64,000 nucleotides of DNA from Albidovulum sp. (lineage in GTDB: Bacteria; Pseudomonadota; Alphaproteobacteria; Rhodobacterales; Rhodobacteraceae): positions 20,925 to 84,924 of the forward strand of contig JAPPFL010000079.1 in the NCBI GenBank assembly GCA_028823855.1, given 5' to 3'. A program made the translations under genes and the position numbers. Positions 10,488 through 20,187 of this stretch are shown piece by piece. Below the pieces are notes generated by a model that was not told where the DNA came from, did not search any database, and saw only the letters and a program-made list of their open reading frames with translations. Position 1 is the first letter of the stretch. Every line of letters starts with the position of its first letter.

Positions 10488-10804
10488 CGAGCCGCATCCG
10501 GATTCGATTCATCATGGATTTCTCCGCCTGATGCGGCGGTTTGCCGAGCAAGAGATCTCGGTTTGCGACGATCGCTTCGCTTTCCGGCAGATGGCGGAAG
10601 CCCGCGGCACTTCAGAACACCGTATTCGCATCGCCGCTTGAATGAGTAATCGGTGCCGCCGCGCCGATTCCGAAGTCATATTTTCAAGTTTGACACGCTT
10701 GAATACATTTTCTACTTGCTTGGCTTTCCGGCGACTCCGGTTTTCGGATGCGCTGCGATCGCTTCGGGGATCCCCGGGCGGCTCGATGCATGGAAGGCTG
10801 CGAT

Positions 10805-12424
10805 ATGATTACGGTGTTTCCCGCAAGGAAGATCATAACCATGGACAGGAACCTACCCGAGGCGACGCACGTCGCGGCAAGGGACGGAATCGTCCTAGCG
10901 GTCGGCGGTCCCGACTGTGCGGAAGCTTGGGGCGCGTCGAAGGTCGACGGCCGGTTCGCGGACAAGGTCCTAATTCCCGGGCTTGTCGAGGCCCATGCAC
11001 ACATCATGGCCGGCGGCGTATGGCGATTCGAATATGTCGGCCACTACCCGCGATCGGACCCCGACGGCGTATCGCGCCCCGGTGCCGAGACCAGCGACGA
11101 GATCCTCTCGATATTGCGAAAATCCGCATCCGGAATCGGTCGCGGCAAATTCGTCGTCGGCTGGGGCTACGACGGGGCCTTCGTAGAGGGTCCGAGAATG
11201 GACCGGCAAATGCTGGACCTCGTCTCCCCCGACCAGCCGGTAGTCGTCATGCATTCGAATTTTCACGTGCTGACGGCGAACAGCAAGGCGCTGGAAATCT
11301 GCGGAATCGAGTCCTTGCGCGGCATGGAAGGCGTCTGCGAAGCTCCGGACGGCGCGCTTACCGGCGAACTGCAGGAGCTTAGCGCGATGGATCCCGTCAT
11401 GGAAAAGTGCGGCCTGCGCCTGCAGGAGATTTGCGACGAAAGCGCCCTGCGCGACTACGGCAAGCTCGCCAGGAGTTGCGGCGTTACAACCGTTGCGGAT
11501 CTCTTTTCGATCCTCGACGACGACGAGGTGCGGATGCTGCTGTCGGTCACTTCCGAAAAGGAATTCCCCGTTCGCTATGCCCCCGTCATGTCGGCTATGG
11601 GAATCGATCCTGGCGAAGCGGCGAGGCGCGCTCGAGCGATTAGGGCTAAGTCCACGCCGAAGCTGCATCTGGGATCCGCGAAGCTTTTTACAGACGGGGC
11701 GATACAGGGCGGAACTGCAATGCTGAAGCCGCCGGGATATCTTAACCGTCCCGGAAACGGGATGTGGAACATGGATATGGGCGAATTCCGCGAGGCGGTG
11801 TCGACGCTTCATTCGGAAGGAATCAAGATCCACGTGCACGCGAACGGGGACGAAGCCTCCGAACAGACGATTCGCGCATTCGAAGAGGCTATCGGAAAGG
11901 CCCCGAACCCCGATCTGAGGCACACGCTCGAGCATGCCCAACTCGCGGGAGAAGACCAGTTTAAGCGCATGCGCGCCCTTGGCTTGACAGTGAATCTATT
12001 CGCAAATCATGTGCATTACTTCGGCGACGTGCACATTGAGAAGTCTCTCGGCATGGATCGAGCTCGAAGCATGGATGCCTGCGCGGACGCGTGGGATGTG
12101 TTCGGCGGCGATTTCGCGATTCATTCGGACGCCCCGGTAACGCCCTTGGCACCGCTGAAGACCGCCTGGTGCGCGGTAAACCGCGTTTCCATGGGAGGGC
12201 GGAAGCTTGGCGACTCGCAATGCATTTCGGTGAAGCAGGCTTTGCACTGCATCACCTTGGGGGCGGCCTACGTACTGAAGCTCGACGACCGGGTCGGCTC
12301 AATAAAGTGCGGAAAGTACGCGGACTTCTGCGCTCTCGAAGCGGATCCTCTTGAATTGCCTCCGCTTGAACTCGCCGATATTCCGGTTGTCGGCACTGTG
12401 CTGGGCGGGGAAGTCACTTCGTGA
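10805..12424 (+). CDS. Amidohydrolase, YtcJ-like (amidohydrolase family 3)
   Basis: A 539-residue metal-dependent hydrolase of the YtcJ-like branch. It begins with an ITVFPARKIITMD beta-sandwich strand, then LIPGLVEAHAHI with the first HxH pair. KLFTDGAIQGGTAMLKPPGY corresponds to the conserved KhfaDGslgsrTA region. HVHANGDEA and HTLEHAQLA supply further metal ligands, and AIHSDAPVTP supplies the conserved Asp. The C-terminal GSIKCGKYADFCALEADPL strand completes the composite domain. The ATG at 10805 has GGAAGG upstream. Full length and intact. Substrates of this branch are mostly unknown (amides, formamides, cyclic amidines). It lacks a signal peptide. Confidence 0.88.
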   Translation: MITVFPARKIITMDRNLPEATHVAARDGIVLAVGGPDCAEAWGASKVDGRFADKVLIPGLVEAHAHIMAGGVWRFEYVGHYPRSDPDGVSRPGAETSDEILSILRKSASGIGRGKFVVGWGYDGAFVEGPRMDRQMLDLVSPDQPVVVMHSNFHVLTANSKALEICGIESLRGMEGVCEAPDGALTGELQELSAMDPVMEKCGLRLQEICDESALRDYGKLARSCGVTTVADLFSILDDDEVRMLLSVTSEKEFPVRYAPVMSAMGIDPGEAARRARAIRAKSTPKLHLGSAKLFTDGAIQGGTAMLKPPGYLNRPGNGMWNMDMGEFREAVSTLHSEGIKIHVHANGDEASEQTIRAFEEAIGKAPNPDLRHTLEHAQLAGEDQFKRMRALGLTVNLFANHVHYFGDVHIEKSLGMDRARSMDACADAWDVFGGDFAIHSDAPVTPLAPLKTAWCAVNRVSMGGRKLGDSQCISVKQALHCITLGAAYVLKLDDRVGSIKCGKYADFCALEADPLELPPLELADIPVVGTVLGGEVTS

Positions 12425-12709
12425 CGAGAATTGCCTTTGCAGGGTTTCGGCGCGAGACCAGCACTAGCTGTTCGATTTTCGAATTCCCTTCAGAAGTCGA
12501 ACTCGAATCGCCGCCCGACCACGTCCTGGCGGCGACGGCCGAAGAAATAAACTGATTGCTGCAGGAAGCCTGCAGAAAGAGCGAGTGCCGTCCCGCGCTT
12601 GTGGCGGCTAATTTGTTCGCTCCTTGGCTCTCCAAAGGACAAATCCGGCGACAGCCGTCCCAAGTGCTGCGGGGGCGCAGTACGCGAACTGCTGTCCAAG
12701 GCGGTATCT

Positions 12710-13954
12710 ATGCGCTGCCCCAAGAAGAATAGAAAATTTAAAGGAATTGGCGAGCGAGCGTGGACGGCGGAGGACGATCGGGCGGAAAAAGAGAGCCTAC
12801 GCGAATCCGCGAAGCCCGAGCGCCGCGGAGCAGGCTTGGGGGTCGTTACCCAAGCTGCGGTGGAGAATATCGCCCAAGCCGTCGTCGCCGCGCCCGAGTC
12901 GACCAAAGGCGAAGGCCAGATCGAACGCGAGATTCCCGAGATCGAGAGGAAGAATATCGAGAACGTCGCCCTTGATATCATGGAGAACGTCGCGAAGAAC
13001 GGTGTCAGCGCCCAAGTTCCTCGCTTTGACACCCACATCGTCGTTGACTGGTCGGCGAGGGGGAAACCGGGTCCGCCGAAGCCGGCGGAAAATTCAATCT
13101 GGTGGGCCGGTGCCCGCACGGACGGTAGTCAGCCGCCGGAACTCCAGCCCAAGTACGCTCCTACTCGCAACGAAGCTTTGCGGAGTCTCGTCAAATTAAT
13201 CGGCGACGAACTCGAGGCTGATCGCCGCGTGCTGGCGGGTTTTGACTTCCCGTTCGGCTATCCCGCGGGCGTGGCCGCGCGATTGACCGGCGCGGAGTCC
13301 GCTCTGGAACTTTGGGCTTGGCTTGCAAAGCAGATCAAGGATGAGTCCAATAACGAAAATAATCGGTACGAAGCGGCAACGGCGATCAACAATGCCTACC
13401 CGGGGATCGGCCCGTGCTGGGGTCGCCCTGCCCGCTGGGACTATCCGGACATCCCGGAAAGGAAAACAGAGCGCACTAGACGGGAAAGCCACCCGCCGGA
13501 ACGTCGTATCGCCGATCAATGCGCCGACGGCGCCAAGACGGTTTGGCAATTGAACGGCGCTGGCTCCGTTGGTTCCCAAGTCTTGCTGGGTTTGCCCGCT
13601 CTCGAACGCCTGCGCACGGATCCGACGATCGAAGACCGCGCAACCGTCTGGCCGCTCCAATCCGGCCTCCGATTCCCGACGGAGTGGCAAGTAGTGATTG
13701 CCGAGGCATACCCCTCATTGCTCAGGAAAGAGATCCGCGAGCGGCAGAACCCAGGCGAAATCCTCGACCGAGCCCAAGTGCGCGTAACCGCGGAGGCATT
13801 CGCTCGTCTGGATGCGGGAGGCGGCCTAGAGCCCCTCTTTTGCGGAGCTCCTTGTCTCACTCCCGCCCAACGACAAGCAATAATAGCAGAGGAGGCCTGG
13901 ATCCTCGGTCTTGGGCACGAGGAGTCGCTCAAGAGCGCCTTGGCTTCGCCCTAA
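12710..13954 (+). CDS. RNase H-like domain protein of unknown function
   Basis: The C-terminal 320 residues match an alphaproteobacterial family often labelled 'molybdopterin-guanine dinucleotide' or 'CbiG-like' without functional proof. Conserved stretches include FDTHIVVDWSARGKPGPPKP, VLAGFDFPFGYPAGVAARLTG, GPCWGRPARWDYP and GSVGSQVLLGLPALERLR. The acidic residues in VVDWSA and GFDFPFG resemble the DUF429/RNase H-like catalytic arrangement (inference). The start is uncertain: a TTG at 12599, ATG at 12710 (AGGCGG upstream) and ATG at 12980 are all in frame. The family core only begins near 13020. If translation starts at 12710, the protein has an unusual Glu/Lys-rich, probably helical leader of about 100 residues. 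It stands alone. Confidence 0.6.
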   Translation: MRCPKKNRKFKGIGERAWTAEDDRAEKESLRESAKPERRGAGLGVVTQAAVENIAQAVVAAPESTKGEGQIEREIPEIERKNIENVALDIMENVAKNGVSAQVPRFDTHIVVDWSARGKPGPPKPAENSIWWAGARTDGSQPPELQPKYAPTRNEALRSLVKLIGDELEADRRVLAGFDFPFGYPAGVAARLTGAESALELWAWLAKQIKDESNNENNRYEAATAINNAYPGIGPCWGRPARWDYPDIPERKTERTRRESHPPERRIADQCADGAKTVWQLNGAGSVGSQVLLGLPALERLRTDPTIEDRATVWPLQSGLRFPTEWQVVIAEAYPSLLRKEIRERQNPGEILDRAQVRVTAEAFARLDAGGGLEPLFCGAPCLTPAQRQAIIAEEAWILGLGHEESLKSALASP

Positions 13955-14223
13955 AGGACCGACTCTGCTTTGAGCGCTCAAGTACGGGACCGACGGCCAG
14001 GCGGAAATCATACGATGCGTTGATCGCGAACCGAGTCGTTGCGGGCTATACCTGGGCCGCGTGCGGGATCAAATGGCGGATGTTTGCGCGTTGTCGCGGC
14101 TGGTTTCAGCTAACGCGTCGCCTGTCTGGTCCCGATTCTGGATACCGGCAGTCTGAACGCAGAGTCCGGCCTAGTTAGCGCGAAGCGCCTAACGGGACAT
14201 CGGCGTGCTGCAAGAGCCGTTTT

Positions 14224-15309
14224 TCATGCAACTACGACTATGTTGCCCGCCTTGCTTTTGTCTAGAAACGCCTGCTGCGCTTCGCGTAGTTCGGACAGCG
14301 GGTAGATCGCTGCGACAACCGGCTTAACTTCGCCGCGCTCGATATAGCCGACAATGTTCGGAAGCACGTCGGGTGGCGCTACGGTTGATCCGAAAAATGT
14401 CAGGTCGCGCAAATAGAGAGTACGTAGGTCGAACGGAACCACTGGTCCCGCAATTGCGCCGGAGCATACGTACCGCCCGCCTCTCTGAATCGCGCCGATT
14501 ATCTGGGGCCATATCGGTCCGCCCACTACGTCCGCCGCTACGGTGACCTTCTCGGACCCCAGTACGGCGTCCAGATTCTCGGGGCTTCGAGGCAACAACA
14601 TGTCTGGTCCCAGTTTCGCTACCTCTTCATGCTTGGATTCAGATGCCAGCGCGACCACCCTCGCGCCGCGTCTCTTCGACAATTGGATCAGCGCGCCGCC
14701 GACTCCGCCCGACGCTCCCGGAACAAGTACGGTATCGTCAGCGGTAACGCCCGCGCGCGATAGCATGCCTTCGGCCGTCGAATAGCTGCAAGAGAACGTG
14801 GCGAGTTCGGCATCGCTCAGGTCGCTTGTCACTGCTCGGACATTCCTCCAGTGGATCTTGGCAAACTCGGCGAAGCCTCCGTCCGCCTCCGACCCGAAAT
14901 AGCCCGCTCGTTCCAAGTTACAGGGATCGTTCCAGTCGCGCAGCCAGCCATCAACCATGACGCGCTTGCCCAATAGCTCGGGATCGGCCTTGTCGCCAGC
15001 CGCGACGACGATGCCCACGGCGTCGGCGCCCTGTATACGGGGAAATTCGATAGCCTTGCCGCCCCAGCTTGCGGCGTCTGTGCCCGCGACGCCTTCGGCA
15101 ACGCCGTCGGTTGCGCCGGTTACGGCTTTAGAATACCATCCGATGCGCGTATTGACATCGGTGTTGTTGAGGCCGCACGCTCGGATCCTTATCAGGACCT
15201 CGTCGTCGCCGGGTATAGGGACGGGCCAGTCCATTCGCCACTCGTACCGCTCCATGCTTCCATGGTCGGTGAGAACCATCGCCTTCATAGTTTTGGGAAC
15301 ATTGGTCAT
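14224..15309 (-). CDS. Zinc-independent MDR oxidoreductase (quinone reductase-like)
   Basis: About 361 residues of the medium-chain dehydrogenase/reductase superfamily. MKAMVLTDHG begins the GroES-like domain, with ACGLNNTDVNTRIGWY near residue 60. The Rossmann domain has VLVPGASGGVGGALIQLSKRRGA for NADPH binding, then DVVGGPIWPQIIGAIQRGGRYVCSGAIAGP. Catalytic-zinc cysteines are not obvious, so a quinone oxidoreductase or enoyl-reductase role is more likely than alcohol dehydrogenase. I chose ATG 15309 (MTNVPKTMKAM) over one 63 bases upstream because the extra residues are atypical. Monocistronic by position. Confidence 0.85.
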   Translation of the reverse strand: MTNVPKTMKAMVLTDHGSMERYEWRMDWPVPIPGDDEVLIRIRACGLNNTDVNTRIGWYSKAVTGATDGVAEGVAGTDAASWGGKAIEFPRIQGADAVGIVVAAGDKADPELLGKRVMVDGWLRDWNDPCNLERAGYFGSEADGGFAEFAKIHWRNVRAVTSDLSDAELATFSCSYSTAEGMLSRAGVTADDTVLVPGASGGVGGALIQLSKRRGARVVALASESKHEEVAKLGPDMLLPRSPENLDAVLGSEKVTVAADVVGGPIWPQIIGAIQRGGRYVCSGAIAGPVVPFDLRTLYLRDLTFFGSTVAPPDVLPNIVGYIERGEVKPVVAAIYPLSELREAQQAFLDKSKAGNIVVVA

Positions 15310-15543
15310 TATTTTTTTCTCGAATTTTCCTATCGGGTTGTGAGCGTACTTAACTAGAAATTCGGCAGGCATGGAATTCCCGCGATAGAGACATTGGCTA
15401 TGGCGTCTGGAATGCTAGTCTAAGAATTTTGACAAGCAAGGGCCAAAAATTTTCCTGAATACCATCCTGCGTAAGTGAATTTTTTGGCAACACCCCTTGC
15501 GAGATCGGAACATTTCAAGCGTAAAGAGGAACATGGAATAAAC

Positions 15544-16330
15544 ATGCAGGGAGAACCCATTGCGAAGCGAAGCCAGGTGCGATTCCAGAAGGGCATGAGC
15601 CTCTCGGCTTTTCAGCTACTCTACGGCGCCGCGGCGAAATGCGCCGAAGCGCCGGCGCATCTTCTCCGGCCTCCGGATTCGCTTGAACCTCCTTTGGCTA
15701 CGCGAGGCGCTGCCGCCGCTAGCACAGTGTGACCTGCGGCATTGCGCTGAGTGCGAGCGGCAGACCTCGACCGCGGCCGGCGCGCTGTTCGAGCACTCCG
15801 AGCCGCCGCTCTCGATCCGGTCTCAGGCCGTTTTCCTGATTACGCAGGTCGCGAGGGGCATCTCGGCAATGGATCTCCCGAGCGCAAGATCGGCGTTTCC
15901 TACAAAGCGGCCTGGCGCGTGAAGCACAGGATCAAGCTCAGGACGGTGGCCGGCTTCCGGCAGAAGGCGATCCAGAGCCGGTGCCGCCGGGACGTCGCGC
16001 CGGGAAGCAGGAACTACAGCGACGGCCTGTCGCGCTTCGGTGGGGTCGCGGCGGCCGGGCGCCCGCATGTCTCCATCGTTACCGGCGGCGGGCGGGCATC
16101 CGTACGCGTCAAGGAATTCGTTTGGTCCGACAACGTTACCGGCAACGTCAAGACGGCGCTTCGGAGCACTCACCATTCCATGAACGGAAAATGCGCGCAG
16201 CGCTACCTCAGCGAATTCGAATACCGGTTTAACCGACGCCACGACCTGCCGAGCATGGTTCCGCGACTCGCCTGGGCCGCGGTTCGAACGCCGCCGACCT
16301 CCGAAAAGCTTTTCCGGAAGGGGCCGGCCG
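15544..16330 (+). pseudogene. IS1595-family (ISXO2-like) transposase remnant
   Basis: Pieces of an ISXO2-type DDE transposase appear in order in different plus-strand frames. First comes an N-terminal RFQKGMSLSAFQLLYG. Then a zinc-ribbon-like CAECERQTSTAAGALFEHS follows, then IGVSYKAAWRVKHRIKL. The C-terminal part reads VTGNVKTALRSTHHSMN and RYLSEFEYRFNRRHDL. The zinc-ribbon cysteines of the first pair are altered and at least two frameshifts separate the parts. The catalytic core around the first two acids is scrambled, so it cannot be active. The next 500 bases to the binding-protein promoter contain nothing I recognise. Confidence 0.75.
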
Positions 16331-16833
16331 GCGGCTTGAAGTCAAGCGACGCGGCTCCGCCGCGGAGGCCCAAGGCAATTTGGCGCGGTCGGCCCGCCCA
16401 TTTTCTCCCAAAGAATGTTGATGCTCCCGGAAGAAGCGGCCGGATGCGTTCCGGCGCGCCCGTTCGGCAGATCCGGCCTCGAAAATCTGTCGGCGGCAGG
16501 CATTCCATGGTTCCGGGAGGCGAATCCGCGAGCGGCACTGGAAAAAGTAGCTTACGCACGGCTGCAGTCAGGAATAAATTTTCCTCAGCCTCGCGCAGCG
16601 CTGCACCGTTGGAAAATTCCTTATGTATCTTCCTTGTCCTTGAACATGCGAGGGTCGGAAGCCGAAGCGAATGCAATGATCAACCTGCGGCGCCGCATGC
16701 TGAACTACAATTTTGCGGTTTGCTTCGCTTGGAAGGCCGCAGCAAATACCGATATGAACACGCCCCTCTACAACTCAAATTCGGCGGCGCTTGACATGCC
16801 TCGGCTAACGTGCAAGTTTCCGTGGTCATGAAA

Positions 16834-16870
16834 TTGACAAGAGTATAAAAATTGGAATCATATCGTTCCA
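16834..16870 (+). promoter_or_regulatory. Candidate promoter and operator of the carbohydrate ABC operon
   Basis: TTGACA at 16834-16839 is a consensus -35 box; a poor -10 (TCATAT, 16858-16863) follows at 18 bases. Overlapping it is an inverted repeat TGGAA-N8-TTCCA (16853-16870), the size of a regulator half-site pair. It lies 83 bases upstream of the binding-protein start, whose own ribosome-binding site is GGGAGGA. Prediction from pattern only. Confidence 0.35.
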
Positions 16871-16953
16871 GTGCAAAACCGCGATTGGAGCGATTGTAGC
16901 GATAGCGAGGAAATAATTTTTTTTATACATCGATCAAGAAAGGGAGGATCGAA

Positions 16954-18240
16954 ATGTCATTTAGTATTAAATCGACGCAACGAGTTGTGGGCGCAGCCTT
17001 GGTGTCTGCAATGGTGTTCGGTGCCGTAAGTTTCGAGGCGGCGCTTGCAGCGGACCGCAATCTCAAAGTCTGGTTCGGCCGAGAGAATTTCATTCCCGAC
17101 GACAGGTTCGCAACATTTAATGCCGAATATCCCGACATAAATGTCGAATTTGAGGTTATTCGCCTTGAAGACGTGATCACCCAGTTAATCCTGGCGCTGC
17201 GCTCGGGAACCGCACCTGATATCGTGCAGATCCATACTCGCGATGTCGCCCAGCTGGCTCAGGGTGGCGTGGTCAAGAATGTTTCGCATATGATTGAGGA
17301 AATGAAGCAACGCTTCCCTGTGACCTACGAGCAGCTCGCACCGCTTGCGTGGGAAGGCGCTTCGGATTTCGACGGCAACCTTTATGGCATTGCACTCTAT
17401 GCACAGTCCATTTACTTGACCTATCGAACCGACTGGCTGGATGAAGCCGGAATTGAATATCCGCTGGAAACTACCGACCGCGTGCTCGAAGCGGCCAAGG
17501 CGCTTACGACGCTGCCCGAGGGCGGCGAGCGATTCGGCTTTAGTCTTCTCGGCTGCTGCAATAGCCCCACCTGGGAAATGCCACTATTTTTGGCCATGGG
17601 CGGAGAGGTTATCAACGGCGTTCCGCAGGTCGATACCGAGATCGGCATAGCCTGGATCGAGTTCTATCAGGAGCTGATGCGTAGCCAGGCGGCCCATCCC
17701 GATACGCCTTCTTGGGATTCCGGCCAAATGCGCGCCGCATTTATCGGCGAGCGTGCCGGAATGATGAATATGGGCGAGCATATCTATGTCGAGCTCCACA
17801 AGCAGGTTCCCTATGAGGAGGGAAGATGGACGTTTGAGCGCCTGCCGACCCGGCCTGGTCAAACCGAGCCGCATGTCCAGTCCGGCTTTGCCTTCCCGTT
17901 CATCGTAACGACTGCCAATGAGGATGAAGAAGCCGCAATGCTGGCTCTCGAGTATCTGTCTCGCCCCGCATTCGCCAAGCAGGTCGCCATTCGCTATCAG
18001 CCGACCACTAACACGGCCGTGTCGGAGGATGCTGAATATCTGGCCGCAAAACCTTGGGCAACGGATATTTCACCGCTCTCCTCCAATCTGATCTCGCTGC
18101 CGACCCATCCAACGAAGGCAATCCAGATCTACGACGTATTGCAGGAGCTACGCGATCTGATGGTCTCCTCGCCTAACTCCGATGCCGCAGAGATGGCAGC
18201 CAATGCGCAAGAAGCGCTGAACGCCGCCGCCGGGCTCTAG
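16954..18240 (+). CDS. Carbohydrate ABC transporter substrate-binding protein
   Basis: A 428-residue periplasmic binding protein of the family 1 (MalE/UgpB) type. A signal peptide of about 32 residues ends in FEAALA. The mature protein begins RNLKVWFGRENF. GTAPDIVQIHTRDVAQLAQGG is the typical hinge/ligand region, and the C-terminal NAQEALNAAAG helix is conventional. It starts at an ATG with AAAGGGAGGATC upstream. It heads a four-gene operon with two permeases and an ATPase, separated from the permeases by a strong hairpin. Ligand is probably a sugar or polyol; the downstream dead transketolase hints at pentose or hexose use, but that is only context. Confidence 0.92.
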   Translation: MSFSIKSTQRVVGAALVSAMVFGAVSFEAALAADRNLKVWFGRENFIPDDRFATFNAEYPDINVEFEVIRLEDVITQLILALRSGTAPDIVQIHTRDVAQLAQGGVVKNVSHMIEEMKQRFPVTYEQLAPLAWEGASDFDGNLYGIALYAQSIYLTYRTDWLDEAGIEYPLETTDRVLEAAKALTTLPEGGERFGFSLLGCCNSPTWEMPLFLAMGGEVINGVPQVDTEIGIAWIEFYQELMRSQAAHPDTPSWDSGQMRAAFIGERAGMMNMGEHIYVELHKQVPYEEGRWTFERLPTRPGQTEPHVQSGFAFPFIVTTANEDEEAAMLALEYLSRPAFAKQVAIRYQPTTNTAVSEDAEYLAAKPWATDISPLSSNLISLPTHPTKAIQIYDVLQELRDLMVSSPNSDAAEMAANAQEALNAAAGL

Positions 18241-18266
18241 GCAAATCGAAAGGTGAACTCTTTATT

Positions 18267-18300
18267 TGAAGGAGCGGGCGCTATTGCGCCCGCTCCTTCA
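18267..18300 (+). terminator. Intercistronic stem-loop after the binding-protein gene
   Basis: A perfect 15-bp stem (18267-18281 with 18286-18300) closes a TATT loop. It starts 26 bases past the stop of the binding-protein gene and ends 39 bases before the permease start. With no T-run and genes continuing downstream, it probably stabilises the upstream mRNA or acts as a partial terminator, giving excess binding protein. Confidence 0.65.
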
Positions 18301-18339
18301 CGTCGCGCCGCCGACCATGATCCAAGGGAACACTGATTG

Positions 18340-19281
18340 ATGCCGTCCTTGACGAAGACGAGTAATAATTCGACGACGGCACGTGAGCGGATCGCCGATC
18401 TGGCGTTAGCCACAGTACCGTACCTGATGGTGATTCCCGGCCTGATTTTCGTGGTCGGCGTTCTGGGGTATGCAGTTTTCGGTGGCTTTGTCTTGTCTGT
18501 CCACGCGACGGACATGTTCCTCAACAAAACCTTTGTTGGGCTACAAAATTATATCAGCGTCTTCAATGATCCGCGTTTTCAGGCATCGTTGTTGCGAACG
18601 ATCGTCTTCGTGGTTCTCAGCATAACACTCGGCATAGTGATGTCGATGGTTTTCGCGCTTACGCTTTATCATGTGGGTTTTGCCCGGCGCTTTTTTCGGG
18701 GAATGAGCCTGGTTCCCTACTTCGTCTCCGGCATCGCCGCGGCGGTCATGTTCCGCTTCGTTTTCACGACAAGCGGCGGATTCGTAAATTACGTATTGCA
18801 GCAAATCGGGCTGCCGACGGCGGCCTGGCTGGGCGATCCCTATCTCGCCTTCATGGTCGCGGTGCTCGCCAATTGCTGGTTCATGGTGCCCTTTGCCACG
18901 CTGATTCTGCTCGGCGGCCTGCAGACCGTTGACAGGGATATCTACGATGCCGCCACCATAGACGGCGCTTCGGGAATCCAGATGTTCTTCCAGATTACGA
19001 TCCCGATGATCAAGCCGATGCTAGGTGTAAGCCTGATCTGGGTTTCCTATATCAGTTTCAGCACCTTCGACATCATCTTCGCCCTAACCGCCGGCGGTCC
19101 GCAGCGGGCTACGGAGGTTGTCTCAATGTATATGTATCGGATCGCATTCCTACAGCTCGATTTCGGTCAGGGCGCGGTCCTGATGGTTGTGCTGCTGTCT
19201 TTCAACACGGTGATGAGCCTGTTTTACCTTTACTACTTTGTTCTGGCCGACCGTCGTTTAGAGAAGGAGGCTAGTCCGTGA
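18340..19281 (+). CDS. Sugar ABC transporter permease (MalF/UgpA type)
   Basis: About 313 residues with six predicted membrane segments; the first spans LVIPGLIFVVGVLGYAVFGG. The conserved EAA-type cytoplasmic loop reads DIYDAATIDGASGIQMFFQITIPMIKPM, which contacts the ATPase. ATG 18340 is preferred to TTG 18337, with CAAGGGAA upstream. Its stop overlaps the next permease gene by four bases, so the two permeases are translationally coupled and likely form the heterodimeric channel. Confidence 0.92.
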   Translation: MPSLTKTSNNSTTARERIADLALATVPYLMVIPGLIFVVGVLGYAVFGGFVLSVHATDMFLNKTFVGLQNYISVFNDPRFQASLLRTIVFVVLSITLGIVMSMVFALTLYHVGFARRFFRGMSLVPYFVSGIAAAVMFRFVFTTSGGFVNYVLQQIGLPTAAWLGDPYLAFMVAVLANCWFMVPFATLILLGGLQTVDRDIYDAATIDGASGIQMFFQITIPMIKPMLGVSLIWVSYISFSTFDIIFALTAGGPQRATEVVSMYMYRIAFLQLDFGQGAVLMVVLLSFNTVMSLFYLYYFVLADRRLEKEASP

Positions 19282-20171
19282 ACCGGCAAATGACGCGCAC
19301 CGAGGAATCGACCTTGAGACCCGAGCCTGGAATCCTGCAGGACTGGCTGGGACGTTACAGAAGGTTCTTTCTGATCGGCCTGCCGCTGGCCTTTCTAATA
19401 ATCTGGACGATGGTGCCCATACTCTGGGCATTCTTGGCCTCGCTCAAAAATCCTCTGGAAATCTACGAATCGAGCACATTCTTTCCACGCAGCCCGTCGC
19501 TGGCCGCCTATCAAACTGTTCTCGCCATCGACGGATTTGGCAAATGGATATTCAACAGCGTACTGGTCACGGCAGTGGCAACGATTGTGCCGTTGATACT
19601 AAGCATTCTTGCCGCCTACGGTTTCGCCCGCTATTTGTTTGCCTTCCGGCATGTTCTACTACTCCTTTACCTGATCCCTCGGATCATTCCGCGGGTAAGT
19701 CTGATCGTGCCATTGAACGACTTGATGACCGATCTTGGTCTCATTAATACGTACTGGGTACTCTACCTCACCTATATTGCCAGCGCAGTACCGCTTTCAA
19801 CCTGGATTCTTGTTGGCTTCTTCCGGGCGGTGCCAAGGGAGATCGAGGAATCGGCGACGATAGATGGCGCCAATATGTGGAATCGCCTTCGCCATGTGAT
19901 CCTGCCGATCGCCTGGCCAGGCGTAGTCACCGCCGCAGTGCTGTGTATTCGCGAGGGCTGGAATGAATTCGCGTTTGTCCTAGCGCTCGTAACCGAGACC
20001 GGCATGCGTACGCTCCCCTATGCGCTGTACATGCTGAAAGATTCCATGGGGGTGCAAAACTATGCGGTCTACAACGCGTTCACCATTCTCACGGTTCTGC
20101 CCCTGTTGATTGTCTATCTACTACTCGAACGCCGCGTCGTCGAAAGCATCGTTTCCGGCGCGGTAAAATAA
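19278..20171 (+). CDS. Sugar ABC transporter permease (MalG/UgpE type)
   Basis: A 297-residue inner-membrane permease. It starts at GTG (19278) with AAGGAGG upstream, overlapping the preceding gene. Six membrane spans are apparent. The EAA loop is EIEESATIDGANMWNRLRHVILPIAWPG, and the MalG-type N-terminal PILWAFLASLKNP segment is present. It partners the preceding MalF-like protein and the ATPase 16 bases downstream. Confidence 0.92.
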   Translation: MNRQMTRTEESTLRPEPGILQDWLGRYRRFFLIGLPLAFLIIWTMVPILWAFLASLKNPLEIYESSTFFPRSPSLAAYQTVLAIDGFGKWIFNSVLVTAVATIVPLILSILAAYGFARYLFAFRHVLLLLYLIPRIIPRVSLIVPLNDLMTDLGLINTYWVLYLTYIASAVPLSTWILVGFFRAVPREIEESATIDGANMWNRLRHVILPIAWPGVVTAAVLCIREGWNEFAFVLALVTETGMRTLPYALYMLKDSMGVQNYAVYNAFTILTVLPLLIVYLLLERRVVESIVSGAVK

Positions 20172-20187
20172 GGACGAGGTTTGAGCG

